64,000 nucleotides of DNA from Planctomycetota bacterium (GTDB lineage Bacteria; Planctomycetota; Planctomycetia; Pirellulales; Pirellulaceae), in assembly GCA_026692845.1 (NCBI GenBank), contig JAPLNM010000106.1:1-64000 (forward strand), in the 5' to 3' direction. Made by a program: the position numbers and the translations under genes. Positions 35,696-44,649 of this stretch are shown piece by piece; the stretch's first letter is position 1; every line of letters starts with the position of its first letter. Below the pieces are notes generated by a model. That model was not told the DNA's origin and did no database searches. It was given only the letters and a program-made list of their open reading frames with translations.

Positions 35696-37963
35696 GTGTC
35701 GACAAGCGAACTAGTTTCCCGAGCACGGTTGTTGGAGCGAATCTCGTTTTGGTTCCTGGTGCTCTTGGGATTCCTCCTGCCGGTGATTCTCTGGGGAGCT
35801 TCGCATATCAAGATTGGGTCGGCATCGGCCCATGCATGGCTCCCTGAGGGGCGCATTGAGCGGGCCCGATACGAATGGTTCATCGACCATTTCGGCTCGG
35901 ACCAATATCTGATCGCATCCTGGGAGAACCTGACCCTTTCAGATCCGCGTTTGAGTTCGCTTGCACAAGCGATCCAAGACTTGGACTCCCCGAGCGAACC
36001 GCTCGTCGAATCGCTCCAGACCTCCGAGGAGATTTTCAAAGGACTCGTCGCTCCCCCCCTTTCTCTGACCCCTGGTGCGGTTCGGGCTAGGCTCGAAGGC
36101 TCGATCATCGGCAAGGACGGAACGGCTGCGATCTTCATCCGCTTTAACCCGCTGGGAATCGCCTCTCAGAAAAGTTCGATCGAACTGGTCCGCGCTGCGG
36201 CCGATCGAGTCGACGGCCTCGGGCGCGGGCAACTGCAAATGGTAGGGAGTATTTACGAAGCCTATGCGGTCGACGAGGCTGCCGAGAAGAGTCTTAAACG
36301 ACTGGTCATCCCGTCGAGCATCATGGGAGTCGTGCTAGCCTGGCTGTGCCTCAGAAGCGTGCGTGGTGCGGTCACGGTGCTGCTGATCGCCGGTGTTGGT
36401 CAATTGATTGCTGTTGCCCTGGTCGCATCGACGGGGGGAGAATTCAGTGCAGTACTGATCGTTTTACCGACCCTGGTCTTCATGCTGACGTTGTCGGCAG
36501 CAGTCCATTTCATGAACTACTATGGCGATGTGGCTTACTCCCATCGCGATCACCTCGGCGCACGCGCGATCTTGCTGGGGATCAAGCCCAGCGCGCTTGC
36601 GACACTGACGACCTCCTTGGGGATGATTGCGTTGGCTACAAGTCAGCTCTCGCCGGTGAGAACCTTCGGCCTGTACTCGGCCTGCTGCCTGTGCATTGCG
36701 ACGATCGTGCTATTTCTGGCCTTTCCCAAACTATCCGATTGGTTGTGCAAGAGTCGGTATCGTGCGATTCAATCAAGCGACAGCCAATTGGACTCTCCCG
36801 GGAGGCTCGGAGCGCAGGATTCCTCCCCGCCAGTCTCCCCCTTGGCGACGGCTTATGCTGCCTGGGTCAAATCCCATTACGCGGTCATTTGCGTCTTGGG
36901 CTTTGCCCTTCTTGCCGTCAGCTTTTACGGACTTTGGCATCTGAAGTCATCGACCAAGTTCGACGACATGTTTCCCGAGCAAAGCGAAACGAGGCAGTCG
37001 ATGGCTTGGATCGAGGAGCACCTCGGTCCGATCGCATCGGTTGAGGTGCTGCTGAAATTTCCGAAGCCCGATGCGCTCGAGCCCTATGACCAACTTGTTT
37101 GGGTCGATCGCGTGACGCAGGAACTCAAGGGAAATCCAGAGATAGGAGGGGTCATCAGCGCCGCGACGTTTTTACCCAAACTGCCTAGTGGGGGACGGAT
37201 ACGCGATGTATCCAAACGCGCGGTTCTGCGAACGGAGGTGGCCAAGCAATTCGATCAACTCATCGATCGCAATCTCGTCGCCCAGGATGCCGAGTCGACG
37301 GCTTGGCGAATCACGGCCAAGGTCTCAGCGCTGTCGAAACTCGATTACGGTCAATTGACCCAGCGTGTGCGTCAAGTGGTCGAGCCGATCCAAAGCCAGC
37401 AACAGGCCTTCGAAGCCATTTACACCGGGCTTTCGCCGGTCATGCACGATACGCAATTGGCTTTGTTGGATGATCTAGGCTCAAGCTTTACAACGGCGTT
37501 TCTGCTGATCACGCCGATCATGATGCTCATCGCCAGAGGGGTCCGAGCCGGATTGCTGATCATGGTTCCGAACATTCTACCTGAGACGCTCGTCTTTGGC
37601 ATGATGGCTTGGTTCGGCTATTCGATCGACATCGCCGGGATCCTGACCGCTTCGGTTGCGATGGGAATCGCTGTGAACGATACGTTGCACTTTGTCAACT
37701 GGTACAGTCACCGCTTGGATGTCGGAGACACGCGCGAGCAAGCGATTGCCGATTCGTTTTCGAATTGTGGCAAGGCGATGGTCCACACGATGCTCATCAG
37801 TTGTTGTTCGATGTTGCCGTTCCTATTTGCCGAGTTCAACCCGACACGTCAGTTCGCAACATTGATGATCGCCATGATGAGCAGTTCGATTCTTGGAGAT
37901 TTGGTTCTGTTACCCGCACTGCTTTTGAGCCCCCTGGGCCGTACCGCACGAACACGAGACTAG
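35696..37963 (+). CDS. MMPL/RND superfamily exporter
   Basis: A 755-residue inner-membrane protein with the RND plan: helix 1 at about 18-36, a periplasmic loop, a block of helices at about 200-350, a second periplasmic loop (about 410-600) and a second helix block to the C-terminus. Repeated transmembrane segments such as FMLTLSAAVHFMNYYGD and GIAVNDTLHFVNWYSH are typical of the MMPL group, in which members export lipids or hydrophobic compounds. Start is GTG at 35696, 31 bp after lptB. Neighbours for envelope lipid export make a lipid-related substrate plausible, but no specific substrate is evident. Confidence 0.87.
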   Translation: MSTSELVSRARLLERISFWFLVLLGFLLPVILWGASHIKIGSASAHAWLPEGRIERARYEWFIDHFGSDQYLIASWENLTLSDPRLSSLAQAIQDLDSPSEPLVESLQTSEEIFKGLVAPPLSLTPGAVRARLEGSIIGKDGTAAIFIRFNPLGIASQKSSIELVRAAADRVDGLGRGQLQMVGSIYEAYAVDEAAEKSLKRLVIPSSIMGVVLAWLCLRSVRGAVTVLLIAGVGQLIAVALVASTGGEFSAVLIVLPTLVFMLTLSAAVHFMNYYGDVAYSHRDHLGARAILLGIKPSALATLTTSLGMIALATSQLSPVRTFGLYSACCLCIATIVLFLAFPKLSDWLCKSRYRAIQSSDSQLDSPGRLGAQDSSPPVSPLATAYAAWVKSHYAVICVLGFALLAVSFYGLWHLKSSTKFDDMFPEQSETRQSMAWIEEHLGPIASVEVLLKFPKPDALEPYDQLVWVDRVTQELKGNPEIGGVISAATFLPKLPSGGRIRDVSKRAVLRTEVAKQFDQLIDRNLVAQDAESTAWRITAKVSALSKLDYGQLTQRVRQVVEPIQSQQQAFEAIYTGLSPVMHDTQLALLDDLGSSFTTAFLLITPIMMLIARGVRAGLLIMVPNILPETLVFGMMAWFGYSIDIAGILTASVAMGIAVNDTLHFVNWYSHRLDVGDTREQAIADSFSNCGKAMVHTMLISCCSMLPFLFAEFNPTRQFATLMIAMMSSSILGDLVLLPALLLSPLGRTARTRD

Positions 37964-38020
37964 TGTTCGAACCGAGCGAATCGAAATCGGGCAGTCCGGG
38001 CTTAGCTCCTGGATCTATAG

Positions 38021-38093
38021 AAGCGGAACGGCGCAAGCCGTCCGGTGTCGCAATTAGCAACCGTTCACCGGAGGGCTTGCGCCCCACCGCTTT
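38021..38093. repeat. REP-like inverted repeat
   Basis: The arms at 38030-38047 and 38066-38083 (core GGCGCAAGCC and GGCTTGCGCC) are complementary with one mismatch, and flanking AAGCGG/CCGCTT bases extend the stem. The core matches the hairpin repeats near 53.4-53.6 kb, so this is a dispersed family. Confidence 0.85.
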
Positions 38094-38154
38094 TAAAGAG
38101 ATCGCACCGGATGCCGATCCTGCGGGAAATCCTTTTCTCTAATCCAGAGCAACG

Positions 38155-38200
38155 AAAAAAGGCCTGCGGATTTGACTCCGCAGGCCTTCGTAGTTTTTTT
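38155..38200. terminator. Bidirectional rho-independent terminator
   Basis: A perfect 11-bp stem, AGGCCTGCGGA and TCCGCAGGCCT, surrounds a six-base loop. Six A residues precede it and seven T residues follow after a short gap, so it can stop both the MMPL exporter transcript and the DUF937 transcript, which converge here. Confidence 0.9.
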
Positions 38201-38218
38201 AGGATGTCTTAGGAAAGA

Positions 38219-39379
38219 CTAGCCCATCATCTTCGATACGGATTGAACCATAGGTCCGAGGACTGGCTCGATGATGTCCTTGACGCCAGGGATGAGGTAA
38301 AGGGTATTGAGCAAGCCACCGACTTTTTCGAAGTACGGCTTGATGAATGGAGCCAACGTGCCGGTTGCTGCAGCAGGCATCTTGTCCATGCCCAAGTCAG
38401 CGTAAGCCTTCGCGGCGTCTTGCAACTTGCTAACAGCACCCTTGGCGGTATCCACATCGGTGATGGTTCCGAGAGTCTCGGTGATGCCATTGAAGGAACC
38501 TGAGAGCTGCTTCTTGAGGTCTTCGATGTTCATGCCACCAGGAAGTTCAAGCTTTGGAAGTTCCAGGGGAGCAGCTACTGTATCTGGAGCTGGCTTAAGG
38601 CTTGGGCCTGTCGAAGGAATCGCCTTTGGAGTGGTTACCACTGGCTTTACGGTCTCTTCCTTCTTGCCGCCGGACATGAAGGTGTAGCCCAAGAAGCCCA
38701 AAGCTCCCAGAGCGAGCAACGGCAAGAGCCAACCCAATGGATTGGAAGCCGGTGCAGCAACCGGTGCGGCTTGGGTTACAGGGCGGGTAGCGGTACGCGC
38801 TGTATTCGATACTGTTTCGGTTGATTGCCTGCCCAAGTCGGCCAATCCCATGACTCCCTTGAGTTCGTTTGGCAAAGCGCTGCTCAGGAAGTTGCTTTGG
38901 CTGCCCAGAAGGTTGGTCAAGACGCCTGGATCAAATCCACCTGCAGACTTGGCTTGCTTTCCGACAACACCCATAACGATTGGAGCCAAGGATCCAAGAA
39001 GACCGAGAGCTCCCTTGTCGCCAATTCCCAAAAGCTTCATCAACACCGAAACGATGCTGGATTGCGAGGATCCCAAAAACATCGGCAAAAGCGAGGCGCC
39101 CATGCTGAGCAATTTCGAGCTCGATCCACCCGAGACGAGACTTCCGAGGTTATCCAAAATGGATGGCTCAGCGTCTTGTTTCTTGAACATGTTCGAAAGC
39201 TCCGCAGCGCCCGATGGCGTCGATGCCTTCTTCATCATTCCACTGAGCAAAACAGGAATCGCAGCGTCGATCGCCGAATTCGTCTTGCTTCTGTCCAATC
39301 CAACTGCAGATCCAATCTGGTCCGCAACGCCACTGCTACTGATCGCAGTTTTGACCATATCCATCAAATTAATTGCCAT
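38219..39379 (-). CDS. DUF937 domain protein with membrane anchor
   Basis: A 386-residue protein. Its N-terminal half (about 1-180) resembles the DUF937 family, with helical repeats rich in Gly, Ser and Leu (LLGSLAPIVMGVVGKQ, SNFLSSALPNELKGVM). A hydrophobic segment near 215-235 (LGWLLPLLALGALGFLGYTF) is followed by a Pro/Thr/Val linker and a helical C-terminal domain (about 285-386). The DUF937 role is not established. The ATG at 39379, preceded by AAGAAAG, is preferred to a TTG six bases upstream. Its codon use favours AAG and GGA slightly more than its neighbours, but not enough to suggest transfer. Confidence 0.75.
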   Translation of the reverse strand: MAINLMDMVKTAISSSGVADQIGSAVGLDRSKTNSAIDAAIPVLLSGMMKKASTPSGAAELSNMFKKQDAEPSILDNLGSLVSGGSSSKLLSMGASLLPMFLGSSQSSIVSVLMKLLGIGDKGALGLLGSLAPIVMGVVGKQAKSAGGFDPGVLTNLLGSQSNFLSSALPNELKGVMGLADLGRQSTETVSNTARTATRPVTQAAPVAAPASNPLGWLLPLLALGALGFLGYTFMSGGKKEETVKPVVTTPKAIPSTGPSLKPAPDTVAAPLELPKLELPGGMNIEDLKKQLSGSFNGITETLGTITDVDTAKGAVSKLQDAAKAYADLGMDKMPAAATGTLAPFIKPYFEKVGGLLNTLYLIPGVKDIIEPVLGPMVQSVSKMMG

Positions 39380-39582
39380 ATTCAAAACTTTCTTTTAAGG
39401 AAGAGGAGCCGAAATCCAAAATGCCTACGTGCAACGAAGTTAAATATGCCGGATTTAAGTTCTTTTGGCAGTCCTTGATCGAAAAAAACCCAATAATTAA
39501 TCATGTTTTTCTGGAGTCTACGAGTTTTCCGGCTTGAGTATTCCAGAATGTCGAATGCGTGTAGTTTTACTTAGTTGCTCGC

Positions 39583-42477
39583 TCATCGAGCCTGTTGGTA
39601 AGCCTCAAACCACACCCGGGCTTGTTCGAACTGCCAATCGCCAAACACGTGGCCCTGGCCATGATTCCAAAGGGCCAAACTCAAGGAATCCCCTGGAATC
39701 ATTGGGTTTTTTCTATAGCTACCTGAGCCGTAGAGCCTCCAAACCCCAAACGCCCGGCGCATTTCCGGTAGGCTCTGGCTCCCGTCGGCGGCTCCCGGAC
39801 CGCGTTGTCCTCCCATAATGAGTAGGGGTCTCGGGGCGATGAGCATGAGCAACTCGTCGTGCCCCCATTCGGCGCGACGCTCTGGGGACACGTTCTGCTG
39901 GTTAGAGACGTTCTGTTGGGTACTCGGACCGATTCTTTCGGCGAGTCTCGTTCTCTGGGCGAGTCTCGGTGCGGGATTTAGATACCAAGGTGCATCCCAG
40001 TTCGTGGACTGAAGATCGACCCCACCCTCGCTGGCTACCCCGGCTAGGACTCGTGCATCGCTAGCCATGAGGTAGAGCACTTCTTTGGCCCCAAGCGAAT
40101 GGCCGAAGGCGAACACACGCTTGGTGTCGACCTGAGGGATGTCCAACAACACATCCAAAGCTCTCTGCGCGTCGTAAACCATTTTGGCCATCCCGCGCGC
40201 TTGGGGATGCCGCTTGGAATGATTCGCTGCGGCTTGGTCGAAACTGACGCCCTCTTGCCACAAGAAGCATTCAGGACAGATCACGATGTATCCAAGTTTG
40301 GCAAACTCCAAAGCGGTGGCTCGTGGCCCCTGGGTTCCTACCCCTGCAATCTCATCGATCGTGGCGTTGTTCGTCGGGTGCAATGCGACCATGCCGGGCC
40401 TTGAATCGCTCGACTCGAGCCCATCGGGCAAAAGAACATAAGCGTCCATCCAAACGTCGTTCTCAAGTTCGATCTTCACCCGCCGTCGCAAAACGCCCTC
40501 GACGCGATCCTCCTTGAGCACCTGAAGCTTCGGTGCTCTGCCGACTTGAGGCATCGGCCCGAGTAGCCTTTCGAAGCGGGCCTGGACCTGCGCTCTGGCC
40601 TGTTGCCAATCGGCCAACGTTTGCAGTGACGCAAGCCCCCGCGAGTCGGCCTGGGCTTGCGACTGATCGGCCTGATCGGCTAGCACTTGATCGGGCCAAG
40701 AATGGATTTTGTCGATCCAATCGGCGCGTCGATCTTCCGGACGGAACCGTGGGGATCGTCCTGCATGTTCGACTCGGAATCGAATGAGCCGACCGTGCTC
40801 GACCTCCGTCACACAGACGGTCTTGCCGTCTGGGCCGCCGAAGCAGATATTGCTCGGTCGCGCTCCAAGGACATCGATTCGGCGAAGGATCTGTCCTTCG
40901 GGGCTCAGAACCACGACTGTCCCTTCCCCATAACGCGTTACATAAAGGTTTCCTTGATCGTCGTAACGCATTCCATCGAAGCCATGATCGGGGAACTCCT
41001 TGAACAAAGATTTTGCGCCGAGAGTTCCATCCTTTTGAATCTCAAACCGCCAGATCTTGCGCTGCTGGGATTCGTTGACCGATAGATATTTTCCATCCGG
41101 ACTGATGTCGATCCCATTGGTAGTCCCCATCCGATCGGCAACGATTTGAGCGATTCCCTGGCGATCGATCCGCCAGATGCGCCCGGTCGCATCATTCCAA
41201 TTCGGATCGCTGGCATAGAGCGTCCCGTCATCGGCAATGGCCAAGTCGTTCGGCTGATGCATCGCTGGCTCGTGGCAATGCAGAACGAACGCACCTGTGA
41301 CGCGATCGACTCGCCAAATCTTGTGCTCGACGTAATCGGCAACCAGCAGATCCCCCTGACTATCGATGACTATCCCATTTCCCGTTCCGCGGTTTGGCAA
41401 GGTAGCCCACGTGGTCCCATTGCCCCAACGATCTACTTTGCCGATGGTCTGTTGTTTTCCAAAGTTCACGGCATAGATGTTGCCTTGAGCATCGCTAGCT
41501 GGCCCCTCGATTCCCTCGGTAAAGGCATGATCGAGAGTCATCGCCTTGGGATGGTAAAGCTGCTCCTTGAGGTCGGAATCATGGATCTGCCAAGCTAGTT
41601 TTCGTTGGTCAGTGCGCTGCATGGCTTGGGTGGCTAATTTTTGATTGCCATAGGAGAACTTCGAGTACGTCGATAGCATCGGATCGAACATTTCAGGAGC
41701 GTCGATATCGCTCAAGGCACTGATGGCCCCCATTTGCAACTCGTCCTTGGCCGCCGCATCGAGTCCCGTCCAAACGGGGCCTTGGAGGTCGAGAAAGGGA
41801 CGAATTTTGTCGACGGCTTGCTCGGCCGGAAGCATCGCCAAGATTCGTATCGCGTCGTACCGAGTCCCGGCAGGGATTTTCGGATTGAACGCATCCGATT
41901 TGGCCAGTTCCAAAGCGCGATCCCAACGGGGCTTCCACTCCGGATGCTTTGCAAGGAGGTTCTCAAGCTCGACCTTGGGCCAAAGGCCTTCCAAGCTCAG
42001 CCCGTTGATGATGGCCCCTCCGAGGACGACCGTTTGCCAATCGTGCATCGGACCGGTGGGTGCCGGGAGCGATAGATCTACCAAGTCGACCAACGCTGTG
42101 TTGCGACTTGCAGGATCTCGAACCGCTAGGATCGCCGCGCGCCAGATCGTAGGGATGCGCTGGTACTCGAGACTTGCGGAGCTCGGATCTGCGGGGTTTG
42201 TCCCAAGGTCCTTGGTCCATTCGAGGATCAAATCCCTTGCCATCGACTTGTGCTTTTCGATCAAGCCTTCGCGTTGGGATTCCCCGGTCTGAGCCAGGAT
42301 CTCTTGGGCCACCTGGATTGGTGGCTGGGCTGGTGGCTGAGCGGGTGGCTGAGCGGGTGATGCACTGCCGGAAACCACCGCGAGCAATCCAGCGAGCAGC
42401 CCTGGGAGCAAGCCAGCGAGCAATCCTGCGATTATGGGCCTTCCTTGACTCGCTGCGATCCTGCTTGCTGCAATCAT
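39583..42477 (-). CDS. Secreted HEAT-like / SMP-30-type propeller / alpha-beta hydrolase fusion
   Basis: A 964-residue exported protein. The N-terminus has a Leu/Gly-rich hydrophobic segment with AGLL repeats (about 17-35), then AQPP repeats and a helical, HEAT-like region to about 300. Residues about 310-575 form a gluconolactonase/SMP-30-like propeller (GPASDAQGNIYAVNF, NDLAIADDGTLYASD, GIDISPDGKYL). Residues about 640-964 form an alpha/beta hydrolase with GHSLGAK (nucleophile Ser near 793) and a WNHGQGHVF segment that may hold the catalytic His. The fusion suggests sequential hydrolysis of a lactone or ester, probably from polysaccharide breakdown, but this is inference. A second lactonase-esterase fusion lies at 53652. 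Confidence 0.78.
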   Translation of the reverse strand: MIAASRIAASQGRPIIAGLLAGLLPGLLAGLLAVVSGSASPAQPPAQPPAQPPIQVAQEILAQTGESQREGLIEKHKSMARDLILEWTKDLGTNPADPSSASLEYQRIPTIWRAAILAVRDPASRNTALVDLVDLSLPAPTGPMHDWQTVVLGGAIINGLSLEGLWPKVELENLLAKHPEWKPRWDRALELAKSDAFNPKIPAGTRYDAIRILAMLPAEQAVDKIRPFLDLQGPVWTGLDAAAKDELQMGAISALSDIDAPEMFDPMLSTYSKFSYGNQKLATQAMQRTDQRKLAWQIHDSDLKEQLYHPKAMTLDHAFTEGIEGPASDAQGNIYAVNFGKQQTIGKVDRWGNGTTWATLPNRGTGNGIVIDSQGDLLVADYVEHKIWRVDRVTGAFVLHCHEPAMHQPNDLAIADDGTLYASDPNWNDATGRIWRIDRQGIAQIVADRMGTTNGIDISPDGKYLSVNESQQRKIWRFEIQKDGTLGAKSLFKEFPDHGFDGMRYDDQGNLYVTRYGEGTVVVLSPEGQILRRIDVLGARPSNICFGGPDGKTVCVTEVEHGRLIRFRVEHAGRSPRFRPEDRRADWIDKIHSWPDQVLADQADQSQAQADSRGLASLQTLADWQQARAQVQARFERLLGPMPQVGRAPKLQVLKEDRVEGVLRRRVKIELENDVWMDAYVLLPDGLESSDSRPGMVALHPTNNATIDEIAGVGTQGPRATALEFAKLGYIVICPECFLWQEGVSFDQAAANHSKRHPQARGMAKMVYDAQRALDVLLDIPQVDTKRVFAFGHSLGAKEVLYLMASDARVLAGVASEGGVDLQSTNWDAPWYLNPAPRLAQRTRLAERIGPSTQQNVSNQQNVSPERRAEWGHDELLMLIAPRPLLIMGGQRGPGAADGSQSLPEMRRAFGVWRLYGSGSYRKNPMIPGDSLSLALWNHGQGHVFGDWQFEQARVWFEAYQQAR

Positions 42478-42587
42478 GCTTGCTGCCCTGGAGTTGCTAC
42501 TAGAATATCACGGCTAGTATTTTACGGTTGGAAAATCACCGTTGGTATCGACTTGATCGATAGGCTTGTGGATCGTCCGGTGGAGGA

Positions 42588-43859
42588 TCAGTCGATCTTT
42601 TGCTCAAGGAGCCGGGCGAGCCGATGGAAATCGCTTTGGCGATCGATCAAGCGGACTTTGGTCACGAGGGTCACCGGATCGACCAAGGATTCGAAGGGGA
42701 CAAAGGACATGTCGAATTGTCCGCCGACGGAGACCATTACGCCGTTGAGTTTTTCTTCGATCAGAGCTCGGTAGGCGCCGATGCCGATTTGCGAGCCGAG
42801 CATCACATCGAATGCCGTAGGCACACAGCATCGCGACTCGTAGCCCATTTGCAGGCCGTTGATCTTCCGGGACTTGCCCGTGGCTTTTTTGTAAGCATCG
42901 GCAAGATAGCGGCCGATGGTTTTACCGACGTCGACGTTTGCGACGGCTAGGTGACCGAACTCATCGCGCGACACGCCTTGGATGTACGAGAGAGGTAGAA
43001 ACTCCGCGAGTCCTTCGGCGATGACGATCACACCGTAGTTGCGGCCGAGTTTTTCTCGTGCGAGCATCATGGAAACCATTTTGGCGAGCACAGCATCCAT
43101 GTTCAGGATCTTGCGGGTCTGGGTTGTTCCGTTGGGGTCTTGGACCGTCTCGCTGGAGGCAAGTGGCCCGACGATGTCTTCGACGCTTAGGACCAAGCAT
43201 GCATCGCCTGCGATAGCGGCACCGTAAGCGAGCCAGCCGGCCGAGCGTCCCATCGCTTCGGCGATGAAATAAGCTTGTCCGGCTGCGGCATCGCGATTGA
43301 GATTTCGGATCTCGTTGGCTAGGACTTCTGCGGCGCTGAAGAATCCGAAGGTAAAATCGATGCCCGAGTAGTCGTTGTCGATGGTCTTGGGCAGGTGGAT
43401 TACCGGCATACGCGTTTCGTTTGCTGGCAGGGTCTCTTGGAAGAGCTTCATCTTGTTGGCTGTTTTGAGCGTGTCATCGCCGCCGATACTGACTAGGGCA
43501 TCGACGTTCAGGGACCGGAGGGCTCGATAACATCGGGCCAGTGGCGCGGTCTTTTCTGGATCCTGGAGGTCCGCAGGGCCTTTGACGACCTTGCCCGGAT
43601 TGGCTCTTGCCGTTCCGATGCGTATGCCAGGCTCGGTCCGCATGAACTCGAGCGATTCTTGGGTGAATCGCAGGTAATGCTTCCCTTCGACCAAAGGTTT
43701 CGCAGGATCGAAATCGATCAGGCTGGAGTACCCGTGCTTGATTCCCAGGACCTCAACACCGGCTTGCAGGAGCGAAAAGGCTGCCGAGGAGATCACGGCG
43801 TTGGCTGCTGGAGCCGGCCCGCCGGAGAAAAGAATTGCGACGCGTTTGATGTTGCTCAT
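42588..43859 (-). CDS. pfp: Diphosphate-dependent phosphofructokinase
   Basis: This enzyme phosphorylates fructose 6-phosphate using pyrophosphate and works in both glycolysis and gluconeogenesis. The 423-residue protein has GGDDT (126-130) and PKTIDND (157-163). The second Asp of GGDD and the Lys of PKT are the two residues that distinguish PPi-dependent from ATP-dependent enzymes, which have Gly in both places. The MGRSAGWLAYGAAIAG and MGYESRCCVPTAFD segments fit the larger PFK group. The ATG at 43859 starts MSNIKRVAILFSGG; an upstream in-frame start adds 15 unlikely residues. It is followed 110 bp later by the hydrolase fusion. Confidence 0.9.
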   Translation of the reverse strand: MSNIKRVAILFSGGPAPAANAVISSAAFSLLQAGVEVLGIKHGYSSLIDFDPAKPLVEGKHYLRFTQESLEFMRTEPGIRIGTARANPGKVVKGPADLQDPEKTAPLARCYRALRSLNVDALVSIGGDDTLKTANKMKLFQETLPANETRMPVIHLPKTIDNDYSGIDFTFGFFSAAEVLANEIRNLNRDAAAGQAYFIAEAMGRSAGWLAYGAAIAGDACLVLSVEDIVGPLASSETVQDPNGTTQTRKILNMDAVLAKMVSMMLAREKLGRNYGVIVIAEGLAEFLPLSYIQGVSRDEFGHLAVANVDVGKTIGRYLADAYKKATGKSRKINGLQMGYESRCCVPTAFDVMLGSQIGIGAYRALIEEKLNGVMVSVGGQFDMSFVPFESLVDPVTLVTKVRLIDRQSDFHRLARLLEQKID

Positions 43860-43923
43860 GGAAACTAGAAAACAAGAGTAATGGATCGCAAGAGAATGGA
43901 TCAACCGTGCAAAAGACCGTTGG

Positions 43924-44643
43924 TTAGAACGACTTGAGCATGAGGTTCTTGAATTGAACTTTCATGGGAGGACCTGCGTGGAGTTGCAGTGCCAAGACTC
44001 CTTCGGTCGCTGCTTTGGCGGCCTCGGAGTCTTGGACCTCGGACATCAGTTGGTCGTTGACGTAATGTTGAAGCACGGTTCCTTTTGCGACGATCTTGTA
44101 TCGGTTCCAATCTTCCCATTTGATTTGCGATAGGAGGGCATCGGCGTCACCGGCCGAGCCGACGCGGCTCTTTTTGCCTTGGGCATCGACGGCGACGATT
44201 TCACCTCGTTCGGCCAGGATGCCTCGGCCACGCTCTTCGTAATTGATCCCCATGTAGCGCTTGTTGGCGTCGATGTCGGCTTGGTATCCGCCAACGACGA
44301 ACTTGTCTTTGTCGAAGATCTTGCTTCGGTATTGGATGCCTGAGTTGCCTCCCATGATTCGAAATTCGAGGGTCAGTTCGAAGTCCTTCACGGGTTTGTC
44401 ATAGACCAAGAACGTGTTTTGTCCGATGGGAGCATCGGCTTTGTTTTCGCCGGTAATGGCTCCGTCTTGGACGCTCCAGTTGGATGTCAAGCCGGACCAG
44501 CCCTGGAGGGACTTGCCATCAAACAAGTTGGTCGCAACGGCGTTGGCGTTTTTGTCTTGTGCGTCGGCGGGGTTGGAGTATGCTCCGAGCAGCAAGAGCA
44601 ATCCCAGCGTGCAGAACCCTAGGGACTTGAGTGTGGACTTCAT
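43924..44643 (-). CDS. Secreted DUF1080 (3-keto-disaccharide hydrolase-like) protein
   Basis: A 239-residue secreted protein with a signal peptide (hydrophobic 8-22, cleavage near ADAQ). It carries a LamG-like jelly-roll domain of the DUF1080 family: NLFDGKSLQGWSG, WSVQDGAITGE, DFELTLEFRI, GNSGIQYRSKI, WNRYKIVAKG and QLHAGPPMKVQFKNL are the successive family strands. DUF1080 proteins are very numerous in planctomycetes and some hydrolyse 3-ketoglycosides; the substrate here is unknown. It starts 6 bp after the CNNM gene stop and lies 64 bp before pfp, so it may be in one transcript with them. Confidence 0.88.
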   Translation of the reverse strand: MKSTLKSLGFCTLGLLLLLGAYSNPADAQDKNANAVATNLFDGKSLQGWSGLTSNWSVQDGAITGENKADAPIGQNTFLVYDKPVKDFELTLEFRIMGGNSGIQYRSKIFDKDKFVVGGYQADIDANKRYMGINYEERGRGILAERGEIVAVDAQGKKSRVGSAGDADALLSQIKWEDWNRYKIVAKGTVLQHYVNDQLMSEVQDSEAAKAATEGVLALQLHAGPPMKVQFKNLMLKSF

Positions 44644-44649
44644 GAGCGG

